64,000 nucleotides of DNA from an uncultured Lachnospiraceae bacterium (lineage in GTDB: Bacteria > Bacillota > Clostridia > Lachnospirales > Lachnospiraceae). The translations under genes were made by a program, and so were the position numbers. The notes beneath the pieces are model-generated. The model worked only from the letters and a program-made list of their open reading frames with translations, searched no databases and was not told the DNA's origin. The stretch spans positions 186,001 through 250,000 of the forward strand of contig CAIFEV010000003.1 in the NCBI GenBank assembly GCA_903789615.1, given 5' to 3'. Numbering within the stretch: position 1 is the first letter of the stretch; each line of letters opens with the position of its first letter. Shown one piece after another: positions 29,292 to 40,255 of the stretch.

Positions 29292-30641
29292 ATGTTTGAG
29301 AAGGTTTTTAAACTGAAGGAGTACGGTACCGACGTACGCACGGAGGTTGTAGCCGGTCTTACGACATTCCTCGCCATGGCGTACATCCTGGCCGTCAATC
29401 CTTCGATTCTCGGCAATGTCATGGACGCAAACGGCGTATTTGTCGCAACCGCTCTGTCCTCCGCCATCGCCACATTTGTCATGGCGTTTCTTGCGAACTA
29501 TCCGGTGGCTCTTTCCGCGGGCATGGGTCTGAACGCGTATTTCGCGTTTACCGTGTGCCTCGGAGATCTGAAGGATGTTCCGAATGCATTCACCATCGCG
29601 CTGACAGCCGTTCTGGTGGAAGGTATCATTTTCATCCTTCTTTCGCTTTTCAAGGTGCGCGAGGCGATCGTCAACGGAATCCCGATGAACCTGAAGTACG
29701 GAATTACGGCCGGCATCGGCCTGTTCATCACGATGATCGGCCTGAAGGGTGCCAACATTGTTGTCGCGAATGAGTCCACACTTCTCGGGCTCGGCGATTT
29801 CAGCCAGGCAGATGTCGTTCTCTGCCTCATCGGTCTGATGATCATGGTTGTTCTCTCGGCGTATCACGTCAAAGGTTCCATCCTGATCGGAATCCTCATC
29901 ACGTGGGTTCTCGGCATGATCGCCCAGGTGGGCGGATGGTACACGGCTTCCGACGTGTTCCCGGATTTCTCGGCGGGAATCAATCTCTCAGGCATCAGCA
30001 ACACCGCGTTCAAGTTCAATTTCGCCTGGGCGGGTGCACATGTGGCTGAGTTCGCTGCGATTGTCTTCAGCTTCCTGTTCGTAGACCTTTTTGATACCGT
30101 CGGCACCGTGGTCGGTGTTGCGGACAAAGCACACCTGCTCGATGAGAACGGCAAACTGCCGAGAGCCGGAAGGGTTCTCCTTTCCGACGCCATCGGAACC
30201 TGCGTGGGCGCATGCCTCGGAACGTCAACCATCACCAGCTTTGTGGAATCTTCCGCAGGCGTTGCGGAGGGCGGAAAGACCGGTCTCACGTCGTTTACGA
30301 CAGCGTGCCTTTTCCTGGTATCGCTGCTGTTCGCGCCGGTATTCCTCGCAATCCCGAGCTTTGCTACGAGCCCGGCGCTCATCTATGTCGGTATGATGAT
30401 GATCATGAGTGTCACGAAGATGAGCTTTGACAAGGATCCGGCTGACGCGATCGGCGGCTTCATGGCCATCGCCATGATGCCTCTGACCTATTCCATCGCC
30501 AACGGCATCATGTTCGCGATGCTGTCCTGGGTCATCGTCAAAGTCTGCACGAAGAAGGTAAAGGAAGTATCTCCGGTTATGTGGGGCATTTTCGCGCTCT
30601 TTATCATCCGGATTCTCACGCTGGCATTCCACCTGCAGTAA
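29292..30641 (+). CDS. NCS2-family (AzgA-like) purine permease
   Basis: EVVAGLTTFLAMAYILAVNPSIL, ALSSAIATFVMAFLANYPVALSAGMGLNAYFAFTV, SSAGVAEGGKTGLTS. Confidence 0.92.
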   Translation: MFEKVFKLKEYGTDVRTEVVAGLTTFLAMAYILAVNPSILGNVMDANGVFVATALSSAIATFVMAFLANYPVALSAGMGLNAYFAFTVCLGDLKDVPNAFTIALTAVLVEGIIFILLSLFKVREAIVNGIPMNLKYGITAGIGLFITMIGLKGANIVVANESTLLGLGDFSQADVVLCLIGLMIMVVLSAYHVKGSILIGILITWVLGMIAQVGGWYTASDVFPDFSAGINLSGISNTAFKFNFAWAGAHVAEFAAIVFSFLFVDLFDTVGTVVGVADKAHLLDENGKLPRAGRVLLSDAIGTCVGACLGTSTITSFVESSAGVAEGGKTGLTSFTTACLFLVSLLFAPVFLAIPSFATSPALIYVGMMMIMSVTKMSFDKDPADAIGGFMAIAMMPLTYSIANGIMFAMLSWVIVKVCTKKVKEVSPVMWGIFALFIIRILTLAFHLQ

Positions 30642-30664
30642 AGACGGAAAATATATACCGGCTG

Positions 30665-30700
30665 ACGCCGCGGATGCAGTGTGCATTCGCGGCGTTTCTT
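30665..30700 (+). terminator. Terminator-like hairpin after the purine permease
   Basis: ACGCCGCGGATGCA-GTG-TGCATTCGCGGCGT followed by TTCTTGTG. Confidence 0.65.
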
Positions 30701-30764
30701 GTGTCGCGGCTGTAAATCGTGGTAGAATGAAAATCCGAATGCAAACAGAAGAAGGAATTCCGAT

Positions 30765-31610
30765 ATGGATAAGTTTCAGGAACTGCATGTGATCAACACG
30801 AAGCTTCTTGCGGAGCTTGACAGAGTCTGCCGGCTGCACGGGATCCGGTATTACATGGACGGCGGTACGCTCATCGGTGCTGTGCGCCATCACGGAGCTA
30901 TTCCGTGGGATGACGACGTGGATGTCACGATGAAGCGCAGCGATTATGAGCGCTTCATCAAAGAAGCTGTTCCGGATCTGGCTGAGGGGTATCAGTTCAT
31001 CCGGCCGGCGGACTACGGCGAAAACTGTTTTTATGACTATGTGTCGCACATCGCCTATGTGCATTCACAGGTGGCCGATCCGAAGGACCCGGAGATGATA
31101 TATTACAAGGGCCTTCTGAATCATATTCTGCTTGACATATTTGTCATGGATGAGATCACGGACTCCAGGCTGGGACAGAAAATTCAGGTTGCGAAGCTCA
31201 GGTTCCGCTATGGTCTGTCCTGGACATACCGCTACTCAATGGAAAAGGAAAAGTACACCAGACTTCAAAAAGCCGGAATAAAAATGCTCTGCGCTCTCGG
31301 GCGGCGGCAGAATCAGAGCCGGCTGCGGGAAAAGTTTTACAGGCTTGGCACCCGCTACGACGGAAAGGGCACGGGATTCCTGTATTCGCCGGACTACATG
31401 TTCGAGGAGCTCGGAATCATCTATTCGAAAGCATGGTTTGACAGCACGGTGGATCTGGAATATGAAGGCCATAAATTTATGGGGCCGGCCGGCTACGACA
31501 AAGTCCTCACGTCGATGTTCGGCGATTACATGAAGCTCCCGCCGGAGGATGAGCGGATCCCGAAGCACTTTGATCCGAATAATCCGTTTTTCATAACCGA
31601 TATCTCTTGA
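30765..31610 (+). CDS. LicD-family phosphotransferase
   Basis: RYYMDGGTLIGAVRHHGAIPWDDDVDVTMKRSDYERF. Confidence 0.9.
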   Translation: MDKFQELHVINTKLLAELDRVCRLHGIRYYMDGGTLIGAVRHHGAIPWDDDVDVTMKRSDYERFIKEAVPDLAEGYQFIRPADYGENCFYDYVSHIAYVHSQVADPKDPEMIYYKGLLNHILLDIFVMDEITDSRLGQKIQVAKLRFRYGLSWTYRYSMEKEKYTRLQKAGIKMLCALGRRQNQSRLREKFYRLGTRYDGKGTGFLYSPDYMFEELGIIYSKAWFDSTVDLEYEGHKFMGPAGYDKVLTSMFGDYMKLPPEDERIPKHFDPNNPFFITDIS

Positions 31611-31635
31611 CAGATGCTTCCTCATTCCATATACT
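31607..31635 (+). promoter_or_regulatory. Near-consensus SigA promoter TTGACA-N17-TATACT overlapping the licD stop codon
   Basis: -35 at 31607-31612, -10 at 31630-31635, exact 17 nt spacing. Confidence 0.75.
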
Positions 31636-31699
31636 TTGAATCATAAAACTATATTTCTTCCGGCCCGGTCAGCCGGCGGAAAGCGCGACAATTCATTCA

Positions 31700-31741
31700 G
31701 GGAGATCCGGCAGAAAACTGCCCGGTCTCCCTTTTTGTTTT
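31700..31741 (+). terminator. Rho-independent terminator/attenuator, about 10 nt upstream of the sortase SD
   Basis: GGGAGATCCGGCAG-AAAA-CTGCCCGGTCTCCC followed by TTTTTGTTTT. Confidence 0.85.
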
Positions 31742-31761
31742 AACGCGGGAAAGGAGGGGAA

Positions 31762-32604
31762 ATCAGGGTAAGAGAATGCCTGCTGCTCACAGCTGCCGTT
31801 GCTCTTCTGGCGTTTCCGGCATTCAGCGACAGCATCAGTAGGATCCGTCAGGCCCGGATGGCGGAAACGGAGCTTCTAAGTAACCGGACCGCCTTGCAGG
31901 AAGACTTGGAGGAGAAAGAACAGCTTCAGGAAGCGCTTGCTTATAACCGGGACATCCGAAGGCAGCAGCAGACCGGGTATGCGGGGTATTACGGAGACCT
32001 GGCAGATGATGGAGACACGGTGTATCATGCACTCCTCGCAGAAGATGAGAGCGGCGTTATGGCTGTAGTCTCGGTGCCGACTCTTGATATTCTGCTGCCG
32101 GTGATGCACGGAACGCACCCGGAGGAACTGCAGACGGCGGCCGGCCACATGTACGGGACATCGCTGCCGGTGGGCGGACCGGGATGCAACGCGTGTATCG
32201 CGGCGCACACGGGACTTCCAAATGCCAGCCTTTTCACGGAGCTGGTGCATATTCAGCAGGGAGACCGTGTTTATATCTACGTACTCGGTGAGAAGCACTG
32301 CTACCGGGTGGAAGAGGTGCTCACGGTGCCGCAGGGGGAGGAAGCGCCCTGGCTGATGGCAGATGAAGCAGACCGGGTCACACTCTATACCTGTACGCCG
32401 CCCGGGATCAATGATCACAGGCTTCTGGTCCGCTGCACGCGGGATCTTTTGTCTGAAGAGGCGGGAGAAGAGGGAACTTCCGGGACGCAGGATACCGGAG
32501 AGGAAGTTCTTCACCGACAGTCCGGTGAAGCGCAGGCACGCGCAGTCTCTCTGCTGGTGCTGGTACTTATTATTCCTGCTTTTTTTCTGTTTGTTTTCAA
32601 ATAA
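31762..32604 (+). CDS. Class C (pilus) sortase; 5' boundary uncertain because no ATG/GTG/TTG follows the SD
   Basis: N-terminal TM RVRECLLLTAAVALLAFPAFSDS; catalytic His in CIAAHTGLPN, Cys in TLYTC, Arg in HRLLVRC; C-terminal TM. SD AAGGAGGGG at 31751-31759. Confidence 0.85.
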   Translation: MRVRECLLLTAAVALLAFPAFSDSISRIRQARMAETELLSNRTALQEDLEEKEQLQEALAYNRDIRRQQQTGYAGYYGDLADDGDTVYHALLAEDESGVMAVVSVPTLDILLPVMHGTHPEELQTAAGHMYGTSLPVGGPGCNACIAAHTGLPNASLFTELVHIQQGDRVYIYVLGEKHCYRVEEVLTVPQGEEAPWLMADEADRVTLYTCTPPGINDHRLLVRCTRDLLSEEAGEEGTSGTQDTGEEVLHRQSGEAQARAVSLLVLVLIIPAFFLFVFK

Positions 32605-32637
32605 GATTTTTTCTCGCGATCCGAAAAGGAGTTTTCT

Positions 32638-34386
32638 ATGAAACTGCATATTTCTGGCCTTCTGGCCGCATGCTGTCTTGCCGGCATGAGTATTTTTCAT
32701 GCGCCGTGCGCATACGCTGATGTCACGGGGCAGCCTGTCATCGATACATCCGCGCCGGTAAGCCTTACGATTCACAAGTATGAGAACAATGACGCATATC
32801 AGGTCATCGGGAATGGTTATGTTCAGACTGTACCGGGCACACCGATGGAGGGGATTGAGTATTCCGTGTGCCGGATCGGCAGCTGGACGGCAGCCGGTGA
32901 TGAAAGCGAAGCCGGTTCCTATTTCACGGACCTTCCGGCAGATTTCCTAAAACTTCTGTCTGATGAAGGCGCAGAACTTACGTCCCGGACCGTCGGAGGC
33001 GTTTCTGTTTTTCTTCCGGAAGACACGCAAAGCGCGCTGCAGCGGGCGAATGCCGCCGCCGGTGAAATTCCCGGGGCAGTGCTTTTAATGGACTTTGTTC
33101 GGGAACACAGGGAAGCATCGGGGAAAACCGGGGCAGACGGAACGCTGCAGTTGACGGACCTGGAGCAGGGCGTCTATCTGGTGGCGGAAACGGACACATC
33201 CGGTCTGCACCAGAGAGAGGGAGCGGAAGCCCTGACAAGCGTTCTGGCGGGATCGGAGCCGTTCCTTGTTACGCTTCCCATGACAAGTCAGACAGAGATT
33301 TCCGGGCGCCCGGCAGGCACGCAGTGGCAGTATGAGGTCCACGTCTATCCGAAGAATGCCACGGTCTCCATTCCGAAATACATTGTCGATGAGGGCGGTG
33401 AGGCACTCCTGACAGCCGACGACAGGGCCATCGGACAGGATGCGGTTCAGATTCTTGCACCGCGGGTTCCGGCCGTCAGAGAAAATCAGGCGTATGAGAC
33501 GTACATAGTCACCGATACGATGGACGCCGGGCTTTCATTTGTCAGTGTGGACAGCGTGAAACTCGGCAGCTTTGTGGCTGATCCGAAAGGAATGAGCAGT
33601 TTTTCCGGTTTCCGGGAACTGGAGAAAGACGACTATATCGTCGAGGGGACTCCGGGAAGTCAGTCGTTTCGCGTCATCCTCTCGCAGACCGGACTTGCGG
33701 CGCTGAATTCCGTGAAAACAGAGAGTCAGCTTCTCATTACGTTTACCGGCCGCCTTAACGGCGCCGCGCCGGCGGGGACGGGTGAGAAAACAGCCAATAC
33801 CCCGGAGCTTACGTTTCAGACAAAGGACACTGTCCGTTCAAGCGTGCGGGGCAATACACCCGTCCTGTACACGTATGCGCTCGAACTCACGAAAACAGGC
33901 CTGTCAGACGGGAGTCTCGCCGCCTTTACCGTGGCGCAGGCAGACACGCCGATTACCTTTACCAGAGAGAGTGACGGCGTGTATCACGTGACGGATATAA
34001 CGGCGTCAGAGACCGGCGAAAATCAGGTGCATCCGGACAAGGCGGGAAAACTGCTTCTGAAGGGATTTGACAGCAAAACGTATACATTTACCGAGACGGA
34101 AACGGAAACAGGATGGTCTCTTCTGAAAGAACCGTTCGATATCGTGTTCTCCGGAAATGACCCGGCGGACGGGAGACTGAAGGCGGCAGAACTTGTCACC
34201 GGCGGACAGAGAAACAGTCTGGCAGTGACGGACGGAACCGCGCGCTGCACCGTGCACAATGACAAGGCCGCGATTCTGTATACGGGAGGCAGAGGCCGGC
34301 TTGCTTTTACAGTGTGCGGAGGTGCTGTCCTGTTGATTTCCCTTCTGCTTATGGTCCGGGGCACACGTACGGAACGCAGACGATAA
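32638..34386 (+). CDS. Backbone (major) pilin, isopeptide-forming, with YPK-type pilin motif and variant sorting signal
   Basis: Signal peptide, VYPKN pilin-motif lysine, E-box-like YLVAETDTSG and YTFTETETETGW, C-terminal ILYTGG-TM-RGTRTERRR. Confidence 0.87.
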   Translation: MKLHISGLLAACCLAGMSIFHAPCAYADVTGQPVIDTSAPVSLTIHKYENNDAYQVIGNGYVQTVPGTPMEGIEYSVCRIGSWTAAGDESEAGSYFTDLPADFLKLLSDEGAELTSRTVGGVSVFLPEDTQSALQRANAAAGEIPGAVLLMDFVREHREASGKTGADGTLQLTDLEQGVYLVAETDTSGLHQREGAEALTSVLAGSEPFLVTLPMTSQTEISGRPAGTQWQYEVHVYPKNATVSIPKYIVDEGGEALLTADDRAIGQDAVQILAPRVPAVRENQAYETYIVTDTMDAGLSFVSVDSVKLGSFVADPKGMSSFSGFRELEKDDYIVEGTPGSQSFRVILSQTGLAALNSVKTESQLLITFTGRLNGAAPAGTGEKTANTPELTFQTKDTVRSSVRGNTPVLYTYALELTKTGLSDGSLAAFTVAQADTPITFTRESDGVYHVTDITASETGENQVHPDKAGKLLLKGFDSKTYTFTETETETGWSLLKEPFDIVFSGNDPADGRLKAAELVTGGQRNSLAVTDGTARCTVHNDKAAILYTGGRGRLAFTVCGGAVLLISLLLMVRGTRTERRR

Positions 34387-34413
34387 GTTTATACAAATTT
34401 TCCGGGATTCGAG

Positions 34414-34442
34414 TTGAAAAGATGCCTCTTTCCACTTATTAT
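34414..34442 (+). promoter_or_regulatory. SigA-type promoter TTGAAA-N17-TATTAT upstream of degV
   Basis: Exact 17 nt spacer. Confidence 0.6.
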
Positions 34443-34522
34443 TTTAGCTGGATGAATCAAAAAATCCTGTTTGAGTGTATGGCAGGCGGTTTTCCCGCGG
34501 CCAGGAGAGGATACTACAGACT

Positions 34523-35422
34523 ATGAATGCGTCAAAGACCGCGGTTCTTACAGATTCGGCAGCGGATCTGCCGGATGAGATAAAAGAAAAATATCACATT
34601 TTTACAGTCCGGATGAAAGTCATCTATCATGACCGCATGTACGAAGACGGGGAAATTGACCCGATGTACATCTATGAGCATTTCCGGGAGGAGATTCCGA
34701 AGACTTCGACTCCGAACATGGCGGAGGTCATGGATGTCGTTGACGAGATCAAAGCACAAGGGTATGAAAACATCATCGCTGTCATGATTTCCTGCCATCT
34801 GAGCGGCACATATGGAGTCGTCCGGTCCGCTTTTGAAGAAGAGGGCATGAAAGCCTTCGCGATGGACTCAAAGAACATCTCCATCGGATCCGGGATCTAC
34901 GCGTACTACGCTGCGTATCTGCTGGAACAGGGCGCGTCTTTTGACGAGACGGTTGCGGCACTCAAAAAGAAACAGGAAGAAGGAGCCAGCGTTCTGAACT
35001 TTTACATGGACGGGCTGGATTATCTGGCAAAAGGCGGGCGCATCACACCGGCCGTGGCGCTTGTTGGCAAGGTTCTTCATCTAAAGCCGATCATCGCCTG
35101 TGACAAGGAAGGCGTGTATTATCCGGTCGCCAAGATCCGCGGGCAGGCCAAGGGTGTGAGCCGTCTGGTCGACCTGGTTCTCCCGGACGGTCTGGATATC
35201 TCAAAGTACTGGATAAGCGTCATGACCGGTGACGGCGAGAAGCTCGCCGATCAGGCGATCAAGAGAATCTACGAGAAGTACCCGGCGGCCAACATCATCA
35301 TCCGCAAGCAGATCACTGCGACAATGGCGATCCACACGGGGCCGGGGCTTCTTGGAATCGACCGCTTCGAATACAATAATAAAACTGAGACGGGTGAATC
35401 CTGCTGCGTCAGGGAATTCTGA
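34523..35422 (+). CDS. DegV-family fatty-acid-binding protein
   Basis: VLTDSAADLPDEIKEKY, SCHLSGTYGVVRSA, GPGLLGI. Confidence 0.92.
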   Translation: MNASKTAVLTDSAADLPDEIKEKYHIFTVRMKVIYHDRMYEDGEIDPMYIYEHFREEIPKTSTPNMAEVMDVVDEIKAQGYENIIAVMISCHLSGTYGVVRSAFEEEGMKAFAMDSKNISIGSGIYAYYAAYLLEQGASFDETVAALKKKQEEGASVLNFYMDGLDYLAKGGRITPAVALVGKVLHLKPIIACDKEGVYYPVAKIRGQAKGVSRLVDLVLPDGLDISKYWISVMTGDGEKLADQAIKRIYEKYPAANIIIRKQITATMAIHTGPGLLGIDRFEYNNKTETGESCCVREF

Positions 35423-35447
35423 TGCCAGGTGCACAGGTGCTCAGGCG

Positions 35448-35480
35448 GGCCGGTGAAGTTTTCTTTTCACCGGCCTTTTT
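35448..35480 (+). terminator. Rho-independent terminator after degV
   Basis: GGCCGGTGAA...TTCACCGGCCTTTTT. Confidence 0.85.
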
Positions 35481-35494
35481 AAGAAAGGGAAGGC

Positions 35495-36700
35495 ATGAAC
35501 AGACGGGAACTGAATGAAATAAAGGCTAATTTTGAGCCGGATAACTGCGAGAACGGCATGAGCATCCGCCAGATCGCCGGGGCGTATTTTGACGGAGAGG
35601 GAAAGGAAATTGTCAGCGCAAAGGAAGACCTGGAAAGTCTGAGAGTGGCGGAACGGCTCAAGTATTTTGAAATCTTCCGGAAAGTGCTCTCCGGAACGCC
35701 CGGAAAGAATCAGATAAATCCGGGCTTTTCCGATGATGCTTATGCACCGGACGGCGGACGGGCGATGCTTCTAAAACTGCGGGACAGTGAACTTAAAGAT
35801 GAGGATGCCCTGCAGGATTTTTTTCAGAAAACCGCCTCCAGTCTTTCGATGAAAGGCAATTTCCTGATTCTGCTCGCCTGGCATGCCTATGACCTTCCGG
35901 TCATCACGGAGGACGGAATCCGCGATTCCGAAAATTCAGATGAAGTATTCCGCTATATCATCTGCGCTGTATGCCCGGTAAGTCCGGAAAAGGGAGGACT
36001 GGCTTTTGACAGTGAGCTGCAGCGCTTTCGTGATCTGAACCTTTCGATGGTCGTGAATCCGCCCGTGTGCGGATTCCTGTTTCCGGCATTTAACGACAGA
36101 ACCAGCGACGAGGACAGTCTTCAGTTTTACTCCAAAAACGCCGATGATCTTCAATGCGGCTTTCTTGAGAATGTTCTTTCGTGCCGGAGGACGCTGGGAG
36201 CATCAGAGCAGAAAAGTGTCTTCTGCGATATTGTGAAGACGGCGGTCGGAGACGACATTGACTTTGAAGTGGCCAAGAAGATAGACGACAATCTCCGTGA
36301 ACTCCAGAATGAACAGAAGGCGGAAAACAGGGAAAAAGTGCCGTCCATCGACCGGAAAGAGGCCAGGGAGGTCCTTGAAAAAAGCGGTGTTCCGGAAGAA
36401 AAGCTGGAGACATTCGAGGAACAGTTTGAGATGCAGGCCGGAGAAGGACAGAAGCTTGCCATGACGAACCTGACGAAAGCCAAAGATCTGGTTGTCAGGA
36501 CATCTTCCGTCGTCGTGCACGTGAAACCGGAGGACAGCGATCTTTTGCAGACACGCGAGATCGACGGGGAGGTGTATCTGGTCATCCGCATCGATGAAAA
36601 TCTGAGCGTCAACGGAATCTCCGTGAATCCCGGCACCGGCGAAGTGACGGAGTATCCGGACAGCCCGGAGGAAGAGGACGGCGGGGAACAGATTTCGTGA
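35495..36700 (+). CDS. DUF4317-family protein
   Basis: MNRRELNEIKANFEPDNCENGMSIRQIAGAYFDGEGKEI, recognised N-terminus of the family. Confidence 0.75.
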   Translation: MNRRELNEIKANFEPDNCENGMSIRQIAGAYFDGEGKEIVSAKEDLESLRVAERLKYFEIFRKVLSGTPGKNQINPGFSDDAYAPDGGRAMLLKLRDSELKDEDALQDFFQKTASSLSMKGNFLILLAWHAYDLPVITEDGIRDSENSDEVFRYIICAVCPVSPEKGGLAFDSELQRFRDLNLSMVVNPPVCGFLFPAFNDRTSDEDSLQFYSKNADDLQCGFLENVLSCRRTLGASEQKSVFCDIVKTAVGDDIDFEVAKKIDDNLRELQNEQKAENREKVPSIDRKEAREVLEKSGVPEEKLETFEEQFEMQAGEGQKLAMTNLTKAKDLVVRTSSVVVHVKPEDSDLLQTREIDGEVYLVIRIDENLSVNGISVNPGTGEVTEYPDSPEEEDGGEQIS

Positions 36701-36704
36701 CATA

Positions 36705-36726
36705 TGACAAATGGATGCATTTGTCA
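36705..36726. promoter_or_regulatory. Inverted repeat TGACAAATG-GATG-CATTTGTCA upstream of the V-ATPase operon
   Basis: Perfect 9-bp arms without T tract; TATAAT at about 36761-36766 downstream. Confidence 0.45.
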
Positions 36727-36801
36727 CAGATTCTGTTCGTAATCCGGACGGGGAATATGATATAATCAATGCTAAATACGTATGACAGCAGAGGTGCTTA
36801 A

Positions 36802-37113
36802 ATGCAGAAAGAGGTTATCGAGCAGATCCGAAGCGCCGAGCAGAAGGCGGAGGCGCTGGAGACGGAAGCGGCGGCGAAGGCCCAGAAAATCATCTCAGAT
36901 GCTGAGAAAGAAGCGGCCGGACTGCTGAAGAAAGAGAAGGAGAAGGCGGAAAACGAGCGCCGGGAGAGCCTGGACGCGGAGAAAAAGCGGATGGACCAGG
37001 AGCTTTCCCGGACGAAAGAGGAGGCGGCCGGAGAGGCGGAAGAGATGCGGAAAGCCGCGGAAGACCGCATGCAGGAAGCGGTGAGCGCGGTCCTTAAGGC
37101 GATGGGCGGCTGA
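36802..37113 (+). CDS. V-type ATPase subunit G/H (stalk, coiled coil)
   Basis: Short Glu/Lys/Ala-rich coiled coil, first gene of the V-ATPase operon. Confidence 0.75.
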   Translation: MQKEVIEQIRSAEQKAEALETEAAAKAQKIISDAEKEAAGLLKKEKEKAENERRESLDAEKKRMDQELSRTKEEAAGEAEEMRKAAEDRMQEAVSAVLKAMGG

Positions 37114-37162
37114 CACAGCCGGGAAAGATGTGTCTGCCGATTCGGATGCGGAAAGGAGAAGT

Positions 37163-39648
<2,486 letters not shown>

Positions 39649-39651
39649 TCC

Positions 39652-40251
39652 ATGGCGGGCCTTGAGAAAATCCTTGCTGACATAGAGGAAGAAGCCCGGA
39701 CGGCAGCAGGGAGTAAAACGGATGCTGCACAGAAGAAGGCTGACCAGATCCTGGCGGATGCCAGGAGAGATGCCGATGAAGCGGTGCGGCAGATCCGGGC
39801 AGAGACAAAACGGCAGACGGAGGATCTTGCCAGAAGACAGGCTTCGGCACAGGCACTGGCAAGACGGCAGATGATGCTCGCGGCAAAACAGGATATCCTG
39901 AACGATGCACTTGAGAGAGCAAAGAAAAGTGCCGGACAACTGCCGGAAAAGGAATATTTTGACCTCTGTCTTTTAATGGCAGCAGGTGCCGCCGAAAAGC
40001 GGAGTGGCCGGATTCTGTTCGGACACAGAGATCTGGACAGAATGCCGCCGGATTTCATGGACCGGCTGAAGAGAGCCCTTCCGGAAGGAGCGTCGCTGAC
40101 TCTGGATGAATGCCAGAGAAAGATCGGCAGCGGATTTGTCCTGGATTACGGCGGGGTCGAAGAAGACTGTACGTTTGACGCGGTTTTTGCGGAACGGGAA
40201 TCGGAATTCCGGGACATCTGCAGGGAGATTCTGTTCAGAGAGGAAGCGTGA
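39652..40251 (+). CDS. V-type ATP synthase subunit E
   Basis: Position and coiled-coil N-terminus MAGLEKILADIEEEARTAAGSKTDAAQKKADQIL. Confidence 0.85.
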   Translation: MAGLEKILADIEEEARTAAGSKTDAAQKKADQILADARRDADEAVRQIRAETKRQTEDLARRQASAQALARRQMMLAAKQDILNDALERAKKSAGQLPEKEYFDLCLLMAAGAAEKRSGRILFGHRDLDRMPPDFMDRLKRALPEGASLTLDECQRKIGSGFVLDYGGVEEDCTFDAVFAERESEFRDICREILFREEA

Positions 40252-40255
40252 CTCT

